Below are positions 23,326-33,762 of a DNA stretch of 64,000 nucleotides, one piece after another. The DNA is from Stromatinia cepivora (Eukaryota > Ascomycota > Leotiomycetes > Helotiales > Sclerotiniaceae): assembly GCA_014898415.1 (NCBI GenBank), contig RCTD01000032.1, positions 310,001-374,000 of the forward strand, read 5' to 3'. The notes under the pieces were generated by a model that ran no database searches, was not told the DNA's origin, and saw only the letters and a list, made by a program, of their open reading frames with translations. The position numbers and the translations under genes were made by a program. Positions within the stretch are counted from its first letter, which is position 1. The number at the start of each line of letters is the position of its first letter.

Positions 23326-25112
23326 CTAGGAGGATGAAGGTGTGGGTTTTGGGAGAGAATGCAAAGGGTCCCAGTATTCGTAGACTCGATTCTCTTTGTT
23401 TTTACCAGTGACGGCTGGAGCGGTGAATGTTGAGCGACCGGTAATGGGATCGTAGCTATCATATGAAGCGGCAAGACGTTTACCGCCGCCACCAGGAAGA
23501 TCAACGACGAAGTTGGGTGTTACGAAACCACCGATGGAGCCGCGAATGTGGCGTTCGAGTTGAAGGATTGTTGAGAGTGGCGTGCGGAGATCTTCCACGT
23601 ATTGTACCATGTCGGCTTGGTAGACATAGTACTAGGAAATGTTAGTGTGTGTACGGCATTGCATTAATAGCGTGAAGTTAGAGGAGATGGGAGTGGGTAA
23701 GGGGATACGTACGGGAATAATGTTATTGTCAGCCACAGTTTTGATGAGGTTACTCATGGTAGCTACATCATCATTAACGCCTTTAAGTAAGACAGTTTGG
23801 TTTCGCACGGTGACATTATTCTCGTGTAATCTTTGAAGGGCCATTCTTGAAACCCAGGTCATTTCACGTGGATGATTGAAATGCGTATGGATAGCCATAC
23901 TCTTGCCTGCCTTCTTAGCCAACGCTGAAAGACGAATCATCTCAGCTGCCCATCCATCGCTGTCATCAAGAATGCGAGCAGGGGAGACAGCGAGACCTTT
24001 CGTGGCAAATCGGAATCGCTTGATATGGGGAATGGAGATAAGACGTTCACCAATGAGACGGATATTCTCGGCGGTTAAGATATAGCAGTCTCCACCAGAA
24101 ACAACAATGTCTTGGAGTTGAGGGGTATCTTCAATGTAAGTAAAAATATCTTCCCAGCGTTTTCGTTGAGGTTTAAAAGTGGTTTTCTTGACGTTTTGCA
24201 TGTCCGGTCCGATGGACCATGAACGAGTACAAAAGCGGCAGTAGAGCGGACATTGTGATGTTGCTTGGATAAGTCAGCACCATAATAATTATTTTGAAAG
24301 TGAGGAAAACTTACCTAAGAATAAAGCTTTGTCAAAGTATCTATGAACGAAGCCTTCTACAGGAGAATCGTCAGACTCATGCAGTGAGTCCAACTCAACC
24401 TTAGGATGGTCCTCGAGCTTGCTTGATTTCATTGGAATGAATTGGCGACGAATAGGATCATCGAATGGATTTTCCCAATCAATGATACTCAGGATATGGG
24501 GTGGCAGGCGAATTGACATCGGCGCTAATTTGATGCCCTCTTTAACGTCCTCAATGAAGTCTTCTCGGGTTACAATGCCCGGAAAGTCGGGGTGTCTCCG
24601 AAGTACCGGTGGTAAAACTTCCAACATGAAAACTTCCAATTGCATTATAGTGGATATGGTATGAATTGTCTGCGAAACTGTATCAACATTTACGAGCCTT
24701 GAATGACTCATTGAGCAGAGGAACTTACATGAAACTTGTATTTCAAGAATTGAGCTTCAGTGATATCTTTCCATCGAGGAATCTTTTGCCAGTACGCGGT
24801 CCTGTCAGAAAGGGTAGAATCGTAAACTGGTAATCCAGGTACTTTGGCAGTATTTGGAGGTTCGTAGGGTGCTGGCATAGGCCCATCATGGAACATAGGA
24901 AGATCGGTCACAGCTGCTCGACCTGATGCATTTGATCGAAATTGTCTTGTGGAAATGAGGGGTAATTTGGATTTCGAGGATAAGTTTCCTGATGCGATCT
25001 GGACGCATTTTTGAGGTACTGCATCATCTTTCACCCTTGTTGATCTTGTGAAAAGGGAGGGGCAGTTTTTGGCCGCTGGGGCGATTTTGGTTCGTACTAT
25101 TCCTCCAAGCAT
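23326..25112 (-). CDS. L-lysine 2,3-aminomutase-like radical SAM/PLP enzyme, probably mitochondrial
   Basis: Four exons on the minus strand: 25112-24729, 24669-24315, 24263-23713 and 23631-23326. The introns are 59, 51 and 81 nt and all phases join, giving 531 residues. The N-terminal 70 residues are rich in Arg, Ser and Lys with few acids, a likely mitochondrial presequence. The radical SAM cluster motif CPLYCRFC (C251-x3-C255-x2-C258) is rebuilt exactly across the exon 2/3 junction. VVSGGDCYIL follows as the SAM-binding GGD region. The PLP lysine motif DLPGGGGK is intact, with Lys about 481. The family moves the alpha-amino group of lysine to carbon 3 using SAM, a 4Fe-4S cluster and PLP. 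ATG at 25112 is chosen because the open frame beyond it lacks another ATG. True substrate in fungi is uncertain. Confidence 0.88.
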
Positions 25113-27918
25113 CTTGAGTGTTGATCTCAAAACAAGGTAAGTGCTTGTGAAAGTTTATTGAGCTGTATACTTGATCAGTATTTTCGAGGATAAGGTTGAA
25201 AGTGGTGGTTTTTATAAATAACAATGAGGCCAACTGAAAGATGCTGTTGGCGATGATTCACCACGGAGGTAAAGACCCCCTTCTAGGTTGTACTGCGTAT
25301 CAAAGTTGGTGAATACTTACAAGCTCGTATTAGTCTAATTAGAGACAATATTGCTATCTCCATGCAAAAGATAATCCACACACACAAAGGTGAATCAAAA
25401 TTATGGACTGATTGCAAGATCAGGTGACGAGTCAAAAGGTTTGAAGCAAGCAATTATATTAAAATGCAGGTCTCTCTCCCAAGAAAGCTGTACTTCTATG
25501 CTGTGCCCACCATACAACTACCCAAGGATGTATTTATACTCGGAGCCTCGAACGACCAGCTGACCCGATTGAACTTGAGGATTGGCTCGAATCAGGAGCA
25601 CGTTAGGCTGTTGCATGCGTGTGCTCGTAAGTGCGTATATATGACTGATGCAAGGGATGTCGTTGGTCGTACAGTCTAGCAGATTCTTCGAGGTCAGTCG
25701 ATATAAATTCGTGCCTCAACTTCCCAATATCAGCAAAGATAGTTTCCCAGCAGTTTGGGCCTCCGGCCGGGGAAGTTGTGATGCGTACAGAAGTAAAGCC
25801 CGGCTGCAGAGAATTATGTTGTCTGTTGGATAATTTGGATGATCTTATTGGATAAATCGGTATTGGCGATTCTAGAAAAAAAGGTGTGTGTTGAATGCAA
25901 TGCTGTACGACCTCTGCGGACGCGAATCATGCCCTGGCAGCAAATTAGGAGCGTCCCGACATCTGCAACTGCATAAAAGCACGGATAACTTCCATCAGAA
26001 CAAAATTTTCAAAGGATTTTGCTCAACTTTAATACCAGCCAACATTTGCACTAAACTATATTGCCGCCTACTAAAGCCACTACACTGTTGCTTTCTCCCA
26101 CCTCGTAACGAGATGAACATGGTTCATGCAGTTCTAGCCATCGGAAATATAATTGCGTTCAGTTGCATGGTAGTGATCAACAGAAGGAACAAGCTTCCAT
26201 CCTCAATTGGGAACAGCGGAGGAAGGATCAGCTTCAAGCCTTCCAATCTTACCGATTACTTTATGTGGACGAGGCGGCATGGCGACGAGGTACAGCACCT
26301 GTTTGGACAAGATAGCTGCATGTGCTACTACATTGGGTGGTCTTTCACATCGCTACTAAAATGACAGAATTTAGAAGGCGTCAGCACTTAAATTTTCGAC
26401 GTTGAAAGTACTTCTCAACGTTTATCGGCGATATCGAAAAATCCGCCACCTTTCGACAACACATTTACGATAATTTTAGAGGGGGTCATGGTATTCGCAT
26501 GATACTTCGCATAATGCTTGTACTTTATCAAGCCCCGAGTAGTACAGAAAAAACTTAAACAGAAACATAAACTAACGATATCAAAATACGGTATATGCAT
26601 TGAAAGGATTCATCTTATCTCATCATTATCTTGGATAATTGACAAGATAGATGTGCCTTTGTAAAGTAGAGCTAATGAATCAATAAACTAAACATAATGC
26701 ATGGGGTTCAAAGATAGAATAGGACATGCAGACAGACACTAATTAGGTAGTTCCGAAGTATTGAATAATACTTTCGTGAATAAGCTCGAGGTTGAGGCTT
26801 GATGGACCATATTGTTGGAAAGCAAAAAGAGGTGGAAGGTAGATTTGAATTTTCCCATGGGTGCAATCTTCATCCGATTCTGCACCTTGGCAACAGCCAT
26901 GGCCCGCTTGGTCCTCATTTTGTGGAAGCTGTACGAAGCAGTTACATGTGCGATGACAGCAGCAATAGTGCAGGAAGCAGGAAGCAGGAAGTAGTTCTTT
27001 ATCCTTGCTATCTTCAGACGTTCATCAGATGACACCAAGATGATCCCTCCGAGGCTAGGGTTTTAATGTTTTGAGGGGTTCATAAAGGTGTGAATTTTTT
27101 TTAAAAGATTAATTGAAGAAAATGATAAAAAGGGTAGGTAATTGTTAGGTAAATATTAGTATTCGGGTCCCTCGAAAATTGAAAATGTTTCATACATGGT
27201 GTACCAAAAATAAAAAGGGGACTTTTTGGTATGGTACGAAAAAAATAAGGGGTCCTTGGAACATGTATATATAGATATGTATGATGGATGTATGATGGAT
27301 GTATGATGGATGTATGATGGATGTATGATGGATGTATGATGGATGTATGATGGATGTATGATGGATGTATGATGTATGACGGATGTATGATGTATGATGG
27401 ATGTATATGTATGTATAGAAGGAAGAGAGTGAAAAGTGATGAAGTACAGGTACGAGTAGGATACTCTTTGTATTGTGGGTACTTTGATACTTTGATACTC
27501 TGGTACTTTGATGCTCTGGTACTTGGGTACGTGAGTACGTGAGTACTTGGGGTAAGTTACTCTTTTAACAGATGAGAGTTTCGAACCCACAGCTATGAGT
27601 GAGTACCCGTGAGAAGTTGTTGATGTTAACATTTTATCATTACCAAAATTTCATTGCTCCATTACTCCATTACTCCATTCACGGTTTCTTCCGATACCGA
27701 AATAACGCGGGTAGGTGAGCAAAAAAGAGTAACGACACGTGATTTTCTGCGCTAGTTTAGTTTTCCTGCTGTTTGAGAAGTACAATCTCCATTTTCCTCC
27801 AGCAAGGTCTTGATACCACCCACTCTACCTCCACCACTTCAAATCTCCTCTCTATCAATTGCTTTTTTGTAGCAATTGATTCTCCTTAATACCCTTCAAC
27901 ATATAGACTTTGGTCAAG
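25113..27918. other. Intergenic region of 2.8 kb
   Basis: Only unsupported open frames, the longest being 158 codons on the plus strand (25888-26364) and 99 codons on the minus strand (27038-26739). Near its right end it holds an 11-bp minisatellite and a tract of repeated GTACTTTGAT/GTACTTGG-like units (27475-27555). The last 200 bases before 27919 are C/T-rich and serve as the ATP1 promoter region. Confidence 0.5.
27283..27415. repeat. 11-bp minisatellite GATGGATGTAT
   Basis: Eight perfect 11-bp units (27283-27370) followed by shortened and mutated units to about 27415. Confidence 0.93.
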
Positions 27919-30301
27919 ATGTTCAGAAACGCTCTCAAGCAGTCCAGCAGGACGGTGGGCGCAATTTCTGCTTCCGGCAGAATTGCCACGGTACGTCAAC
28001 AAACAAACTTCTCACGTCACTATGTCACTATTTTCACTTCGCTGCCTGTCAATATCTATCTTATTAGATATTGTCTATAGTGTCAATGGACGTTGGGAAG
28101 TGATGGTGTTGATGCTATTAAGCTTCGAGAAAGCTTTAACAGCTTATTGACGAGGATTTTTCGGACTTCGGCTAACTAAACGTTTTCTGCACAACAGCGC
28201 ACTGCCATTCCAGCAACCTTCAATGCAGCATCAAAATCAGTTCGAAGCTACGCATCTGATGCTAAAGCCTCCCCCACCGAAGTCTCCTCCATTCTCGAGC
28301 AAAGAATTAGAGGTGTTCAAGAGGAATCCGGTCTCGCCGAGACTGGACGTGTTTTGTCTGTTGGGTAGGTTATTCAACAATAATTTTATACTCGGGTCCA
28401 GAATGCTGCAGTCATTACATCGATGTGGATATTCGAATATGTGGATGAGAGTAAGAGGATTACGTTTGACGGTATGCTGATTGTTATGACAGTGATGGTA
28501 TCGCTCGTGTCCATGGTATGAGCAATGTTCAATCCGAGGAACTTGTCGAGTAAGTCTATGAAAATTCGACAATAATTATCTGGGGTACTGATGGGGAAAA
28601 AGGTTCGCATCCGGTGTCAAGGGCATGTGCATGAACTTGGAGGCTGGCCAAGTTGGTGTTGTGCTTTTCGGTTCTGATCGTTTGGTCAAGGAGGGTGAGA
28701 CCGTTAAGCGTACCGGAGAGATTGTTAGTTTGGTCAACTTGAATGTACTTTTCAAGATACTAACATGAAGCACAGGTCGATGTTCCAGTCGGAATGGAGA
28801 TGCTCGGCCGTGTTGTCGATGCTCTCGGAAACCCTATTGATGGTAAGGGACCTATCAAGACCACCGAGAAGCGCCGTGCGCAACTCAAGGCCCCTGGTAT
28901 TCTTCCCCGTCGATCCGTCAACCAGCCAGTTCAGACTGGTCTTAAGTCCGTCGACGCAATGGTACCTATTGGACGTGGTCAACGTGAGTTGATCATTGGT
29001 GATCGTCAAACCGGAAAGACCGCTGTTGCCCTCGATGCTATGCTCAACCAAAAGCGTTGGAACGACGGAAACGATGAGACCAAGAAGCTTTACTGTGTCT
29101 ACGTTGCCGTTGGACAAAAGAGATCTACTGTTGCCCAATTGGTCAAGACTCTCGAGGAGAACGACGCCATGAAGTACTCAATCGTTGTTGCAGCCACCGC
29201 TTCCGAGGCCGCTCCTCTTCAATATATTGCTCCTTTCACCGCTACCTCTATGTAAGCTTGAATGGTTCACTATATCCTTTTTTTCTCAATCCCCGCTCCC
29301 ATTGTCCAAGTTCAAATTGGACTTTTACATTCCTACATTGTTCAATGTAAAACTGGAGTTTTATATTCCCACATTATCCAAGTTCAAACTTGACTTTTAT
29401 ATTTCCTTACACACTCCTTTTACTTCCCAATACATGGATAGTTACTGACTCCTTCCTTTTTACAGCGGAGAGTACTTCCGAGATAATGGAAAACATGCTC
29501 TTATCATTTTTGACGATCTTTCCAAGCAAGCTGTTGCTTATCGCCAAATGTCTCTACTTCTTCGTCGTCCTCCTGGACGTGAAGCATACCCCGGTGATAT
29601 TTTTTATCTCCACTCTCGTCTCCTGGAGCGTGCTGCTAAGATGAACGACAAGCACGGTGGTGGATCTTTGACCGCCTTGCCCATCATTGAGACCCAAGGT
29701 GGTGATGTGTCTGCTTATATCCCAACTAACGTTATTTCTATTACTGATGGACAAATTTTCTTGGAGGCCGAACTCTTCTACAAGGGTGTTCGTCCAGCCA
29801 TTAACGTCGGTCTCTCTGTCTCCCGTGTCGGGTCTGCTGCCCAACTTAAGGCCATGAAGCAAGTCGCTGGTTCCTTGAAGCTTTTCTTGGCTCAATACCG
29901 TGAAGTCGCTGCTTTCGCACAATTCGGTTCCGATTTGGATGCTGCTACCAAGCAAACCCTTAACCGTGGTGAAAGAGTAAGTTTTTACATAACATGTCAA
30001 GATCTGATAATCTACACAAGCTAATAATAATTCTCTACAGTTGACTGAGCTCCTCAAGCAAAAGCAATACTCTCCTATGGCTGTTAACGAAATGGTTCCT
30101 CTCATCTACGCCGGTGTCAACGGACACCTTGATTCCGTACCAGTCAACAAGATTCTCCAATGGGAGGCTGACTTCATCTCACATCTTAAGACCAACGAGT
30201 CAGACTTGTTGGCAACAATCGATAAGGAGGGTGCTCTTAGCAAGGACCTTGAGGCTAGATTGAAGGATGTTGTCACCTCTTTCACCAAGAGCTTCGTCTA
30301 A
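27919..30301 (+). CDS. ATP1: Mitochondrial F1F0-ATP synthase subunit alpha
   Basis: Seven exons: 27919-27990, 28198-28364, 28493-28549, 28603-28723, 28776-29251, 29466-29976 and 30041-30301. All phases join to give 554 residues, the normal fungal length. Exon 1 encodes the basic mitochondrial presequence ([17 protein letters not shown]) continuing to about RSYAS in exon 2. The alpha-subunit blocks are present: the beta-barrel start around [15 protein letters not shown], the Walker A GDRQTGKT at residues 214-221, [15 protein letters not shown], and the alpha/beta signature [17 protein letters not shown]. The protein forms the alpha3beta3 head that makes ATP in the mitochondrial matrix. Intron 4 uses a less common GTTAGT donor. 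Intron 5 (214 nt) contains a threefold 36-bp repeat. Codon choice is strongly biased toward C-ending codons, as expected for a highly expressed gene. Confidence 0.97.
29300..29407 (+). repeat. Three 36-bp imperfect repeats inside ATP1 intron 5
   Basis: Units 29300-29335, 29336-29371 and 29372-29407 each begin CATT(G/A)T(C/T)CAA and end with a TTTTA(C/T)ATT-rich part. Units 1 and 3 contain the partly self-complementary core TCCAAGTTCAAA..TTGGA. Confidence 0.85.
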
Positions 30302-30954
30302 ATCAATAGCTAAAAATAAATCATGGTCATTTCCTCGCTTTTCTTTTGTCCCTTAGCATGTGGGCCTGGGCGAGCTGTATTTTGAACGTTTGTGACGAGG
30401 GAAGGAAAAATTAGTAAGGTGATTGAGGAGGTTCGGATGAGTGATGAATGATAAGCGGAAGATTTGATAGATCAAAACCAAAGCTGTAAAATAGATGGAC
30501 CCGTCAATTCTTCCCGCGTGTTGTACGACTACATGATTAATTGTGTCTATCCATGTATCCAAAGTGATGTTTACTAATGGTAGCACAAAAATATGCCCTA
30601 TTTGGCAAGCGTCTTTCGAATCTTGATGAACCATATGTCCAGGCTGATAGTTGGACCCTGCATGAATATGATATGTGCCGTAGATTTCATGTCAGCTTAT
30701 GTTACGAGCTGGATTAGCACCGTGCTTTGTAATGTAAGCGGGCTTGAAAACGGTATGTATGTAGGGTCTCGAGGAACCCTAGGGTCTAGGGTCCTTCGGG
30801 GCTGTAGGATCTTTAGAGTTTGTGAGCGAGTAGGGCCCGAGTACAATGCTACGTACTAGGGCTAGGCTAGTCACGTAATAACTTGGAGCTAGTAGTTAGG
30901 AGCTAATGGTAGATGGGTAGTGATTAGTAGATAGTAGTGGATGGTAGATGGTTG

Positions 30955-31450
30955 AGTGAAGTAGAGTAGAGTAGGGTAGGGTAGGGTACCTGAGTAGCTG
31001 AGTACCCTGGAGTATCCTCGCGGGGCCGGGATGGGAATGGTATGGTATGGTGTAGTATGGTATGGTGGATGGCGGATTAAGGGTAGTGTAGGGTAGTGTA
31101 GGCGGGGTTAAATATATGAATAGCATATTTTAGGTGCTAGTTTAGTGTTTTACTATTATTGGATTGGAGATACTGATTGTGTTAACTGTATCTGGATTAG
31201 GTTAGGTTAGGTTAGGTTGGGGTTCTGGGGTTCTGGATATTTAGAGCATAGAAGGTAAAAGGTAGATAAGATGATAGGATGATAAGATGAGGGATTATTG
31301 GATTGTTGGATTGGGATTGGGATTGGATTGGGTGGGATGTTGGGGAGGGAGTGAGTGAGATTAAGTCTAGTCCCGGCTGGGCCATATTTCTTTGGTGTGG
31401 TTTTTTGCTGGTTATGATTATCCGTTTATCGTCTGGGTAGGGTAGGGTAG
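30955..31450. repeat. GGGTA/GGTTA-type G-rich microrepeats
   Basis: Clusters of short tandem units on the plus strand: GGGTA runs near 30970-30988, GGTATGGT near 31035-31065, GGTTA at 31199-31218 and GGGTA at 31437-31450. They resemble telomeric or G-quadruplex-forming DNA but are short, mixed and internal. Confidence 0.7.
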
Positions 31451-31940
31451 GATAGTTGCAAAGAACGGGACGGGATGTGATGTGATGGGAAAGTAAATAA
31501 AGATGGGAATTACAGAAATCGATCATGGATCATTTCGCGGGTGAGAATTGAGGAGTTAGGGGAAAGGGTGAGTAAATAGTGTGGTTAGTATGGTGCTCGA
31601 CTTTTCGGGGTTGCGGGAAGGATTAGATTTAGGAGATCTAGGGGTCGAGATCTGGATCGTGAGGAACGGATGGACCCCGGGGTTATGGAATGGGGATGAG
31701 TGCGCAACGGACGGTGGATCCGGGACCTGCGTGGTGTTATGCAGGTAAGGTCTTGGTGGCGTTTATGAGAGGGTGCTTGTTGTGGTTGGCGGACATGGTT
31801 CTTGTTGCATGTAGTTGGTGGTTGGAGATTTTTGTTTGTTTGGATAGATAGATAGATAGATGGATGTTAGTTATTGAGGTGGCTTGTTAGTGTGAGTGAC
31901 ATGTGGATGTGGGTGTAGACGCGGATGGGTTATGTAGTAT

Positions 31941-31976
31941 GCAGATGCAGATGCAGATGCAGATGCAGATGCAGAT
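31941..31976. repeat. GCAGAT hexanucleotide array
   Basis: Six perfect tandem GCAGAT copies. Confidence 0.95.
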
Positions 31977-31988
31977 GTAGGCAGCAAC

Positions 31989-32076
31989 ATGGCAACATCA
32001 TGGCAACATCATGGCAACATCATGGCAACATCATGGCAACATCATGGCAACATCATGGCAACATCATGGCAATATC
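31989..32076. repeat. 11-bp minisatellite ATGGCAACATC
   Basis: Seven perfect copies and one with a single change (ATGGCAATATC), starting 12 nt after the GCAGAT array. The unit length is the same as in the unrelated array at 27283. Confidence 0.95.
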
Positions 32077-33762
32077 ATGGCAGGGCAAGTCAGGACTATT
32101 GAAAATAGCTATCAAATTCCAACTCTAATTCTTATTTTTATTTTCAAGGTTCTTTCGATTCACACATATGGCAAGGTTTCAAAGTTCACGGGTAGAAAGT
32201 ATTCATGCAGCGAATGCAATATAGTCTCGGGTCTGATCTATTACAGTACAGTAATAATGGAACGGAATGAGATGAGATGAGGTGAGATGAGATGAGGGAC
32301 GAGTTTCTGATATCTAATATCTGATATGAAATGTATACTACGCACATCTCACCACACTAAGACAATCAGACAATCAGTCATTCAGTCAGTCAGTCTAAGA
32401 AGTTAAATTAGAATATCTACAGGACGCATATGGTATGGTGTTATAAGATAGATATTATAAGATTATATACATGCTGTCTATTATATATATAATACAATTA
32501 CAACAACTGATGACTAATGACAAATTGAGAACTCGGTAGACGTTTTATTACAGAATGTTTTGAGATGAGATTGTCGCCTGGACATTTTTCATCGTTGCAA
32601 ATACTTCTTTCTACTGCCTTTTACTTCTCCTCTCTTTTTTTCTACAGAGTAATATATATCATTAGCTAGATGCTTGCAAAAGTTTGCCTTCTTATTTCGT
32701 CTTTCCCTTTTCTTACTGAGCAATACATACCAGCTTAGCTGCTTCAGCTGCTTCACAACATCAAGTTAATTCCAAGGTAAACCTTATGATAACTCTTAAC
32801 ATGTCCCATCACACCACCGCACACCATGCCAAACACCCAATATTTGTTCATTCATTTAAACCGTTTAACTTTTCATTTCCATTCATTTCCACTTAATCTA
32901 CCTATTAACTAGCACTTAGTTGATCCATTAACCATGTGAGTCACATCCAAACCACCATACCAGTCTTCATATAACCCGATTTCACCAATGATTGCCACTC
33001 ATCAGCTTTAACGCGAGCTACGTAACCAGTAAATGTACTAGTCGATTGGCTTTCCAGCTTCAGGATTTCATCCATCCATATCAAGCAAACGCTGATGTAA
33101 AGTAAGTAGTAAGAGATCAGCAAATCTGGAAGTATCTACAGATTGCCAACCATTTTCAAGACTTTTGTAACTGTTTCTAAGTTCCGCCATACGTGTAAAT
33201 TGCAGCCACACCATTTACTTAAAAGCCTGCAGTAACGTATTTGATTTCCATTCATTTCATCATATCCCTTTTATCCCACCCGTTTTGTCAACGCATTGCA
33301 TCCATCCTTTGTCACATTTGTTCGAGGGGACTTTTTCTCCGGGTCGACAAGGTGTAAACATCGAATTCATTCGGTTGCCAGCCGAAAATCAGTTTGAATT
33401 TCTTCCGAGAACCGTTGCTCTTCCCATATCAACAATAACGTCATCGTGAATCCTCATAATCTAGGAGCAGGCTTTTGAACAAAGGAAAGTTGGTAAGAGA
33501 GCTAACACTCTGCGTAACGGTATGCTTGTTGCCCACTTGAAAATCAGTGTGGTCGAAATGTATGAGGTGTTTGTAATCGTACAATGGGATGAGAATGAAA
33601 CTAATGCGAGTGGCAAAACCATCTCTGTCGTCGTAGGCAAGCATGCCGTAAGCAGTCCAAACTGGGGAAGACCAATCAACAAAAGCTGTTGACTGATTTA
33701 CCGACATAAGACTTTTAAGAGAATGGCCAATGGTGGAAGTTATTCTCTCCGGCACAACCAGA

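Larger units (their letters stand above)
30302..33762. other. Repeat-rich spacer between ATP1 and the GAF-domain gene
   Basis: No gene supported. The plus strand is G- and T-rich from 30880 to 31900 with many GGGTA, GGTTA, GGTATGGT and GGATTG units, then has two short arrays. From 32500 it returns to ordinary AT-rich DNA. A 155-codon minus-strand open frame (33905-33441) overlaps the end of the GAF gene out of frame and has no recognised domain. A 48-codon minus-strand frame near 33210-33065 is also unassigned. Confidence 0.5.

Noticed and set aside
27283..27415. CRISPR-like array
   Set aside because: Units are contiguous 11-mers without spacers, and the genome is fungal.
27565..27600. Minus-strand GGGTTCGAAAC resembling a tRNA T-loop
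   Set aside because: The flanking five-base stems do not pair and no anticodon arm or acceptor stem is present.
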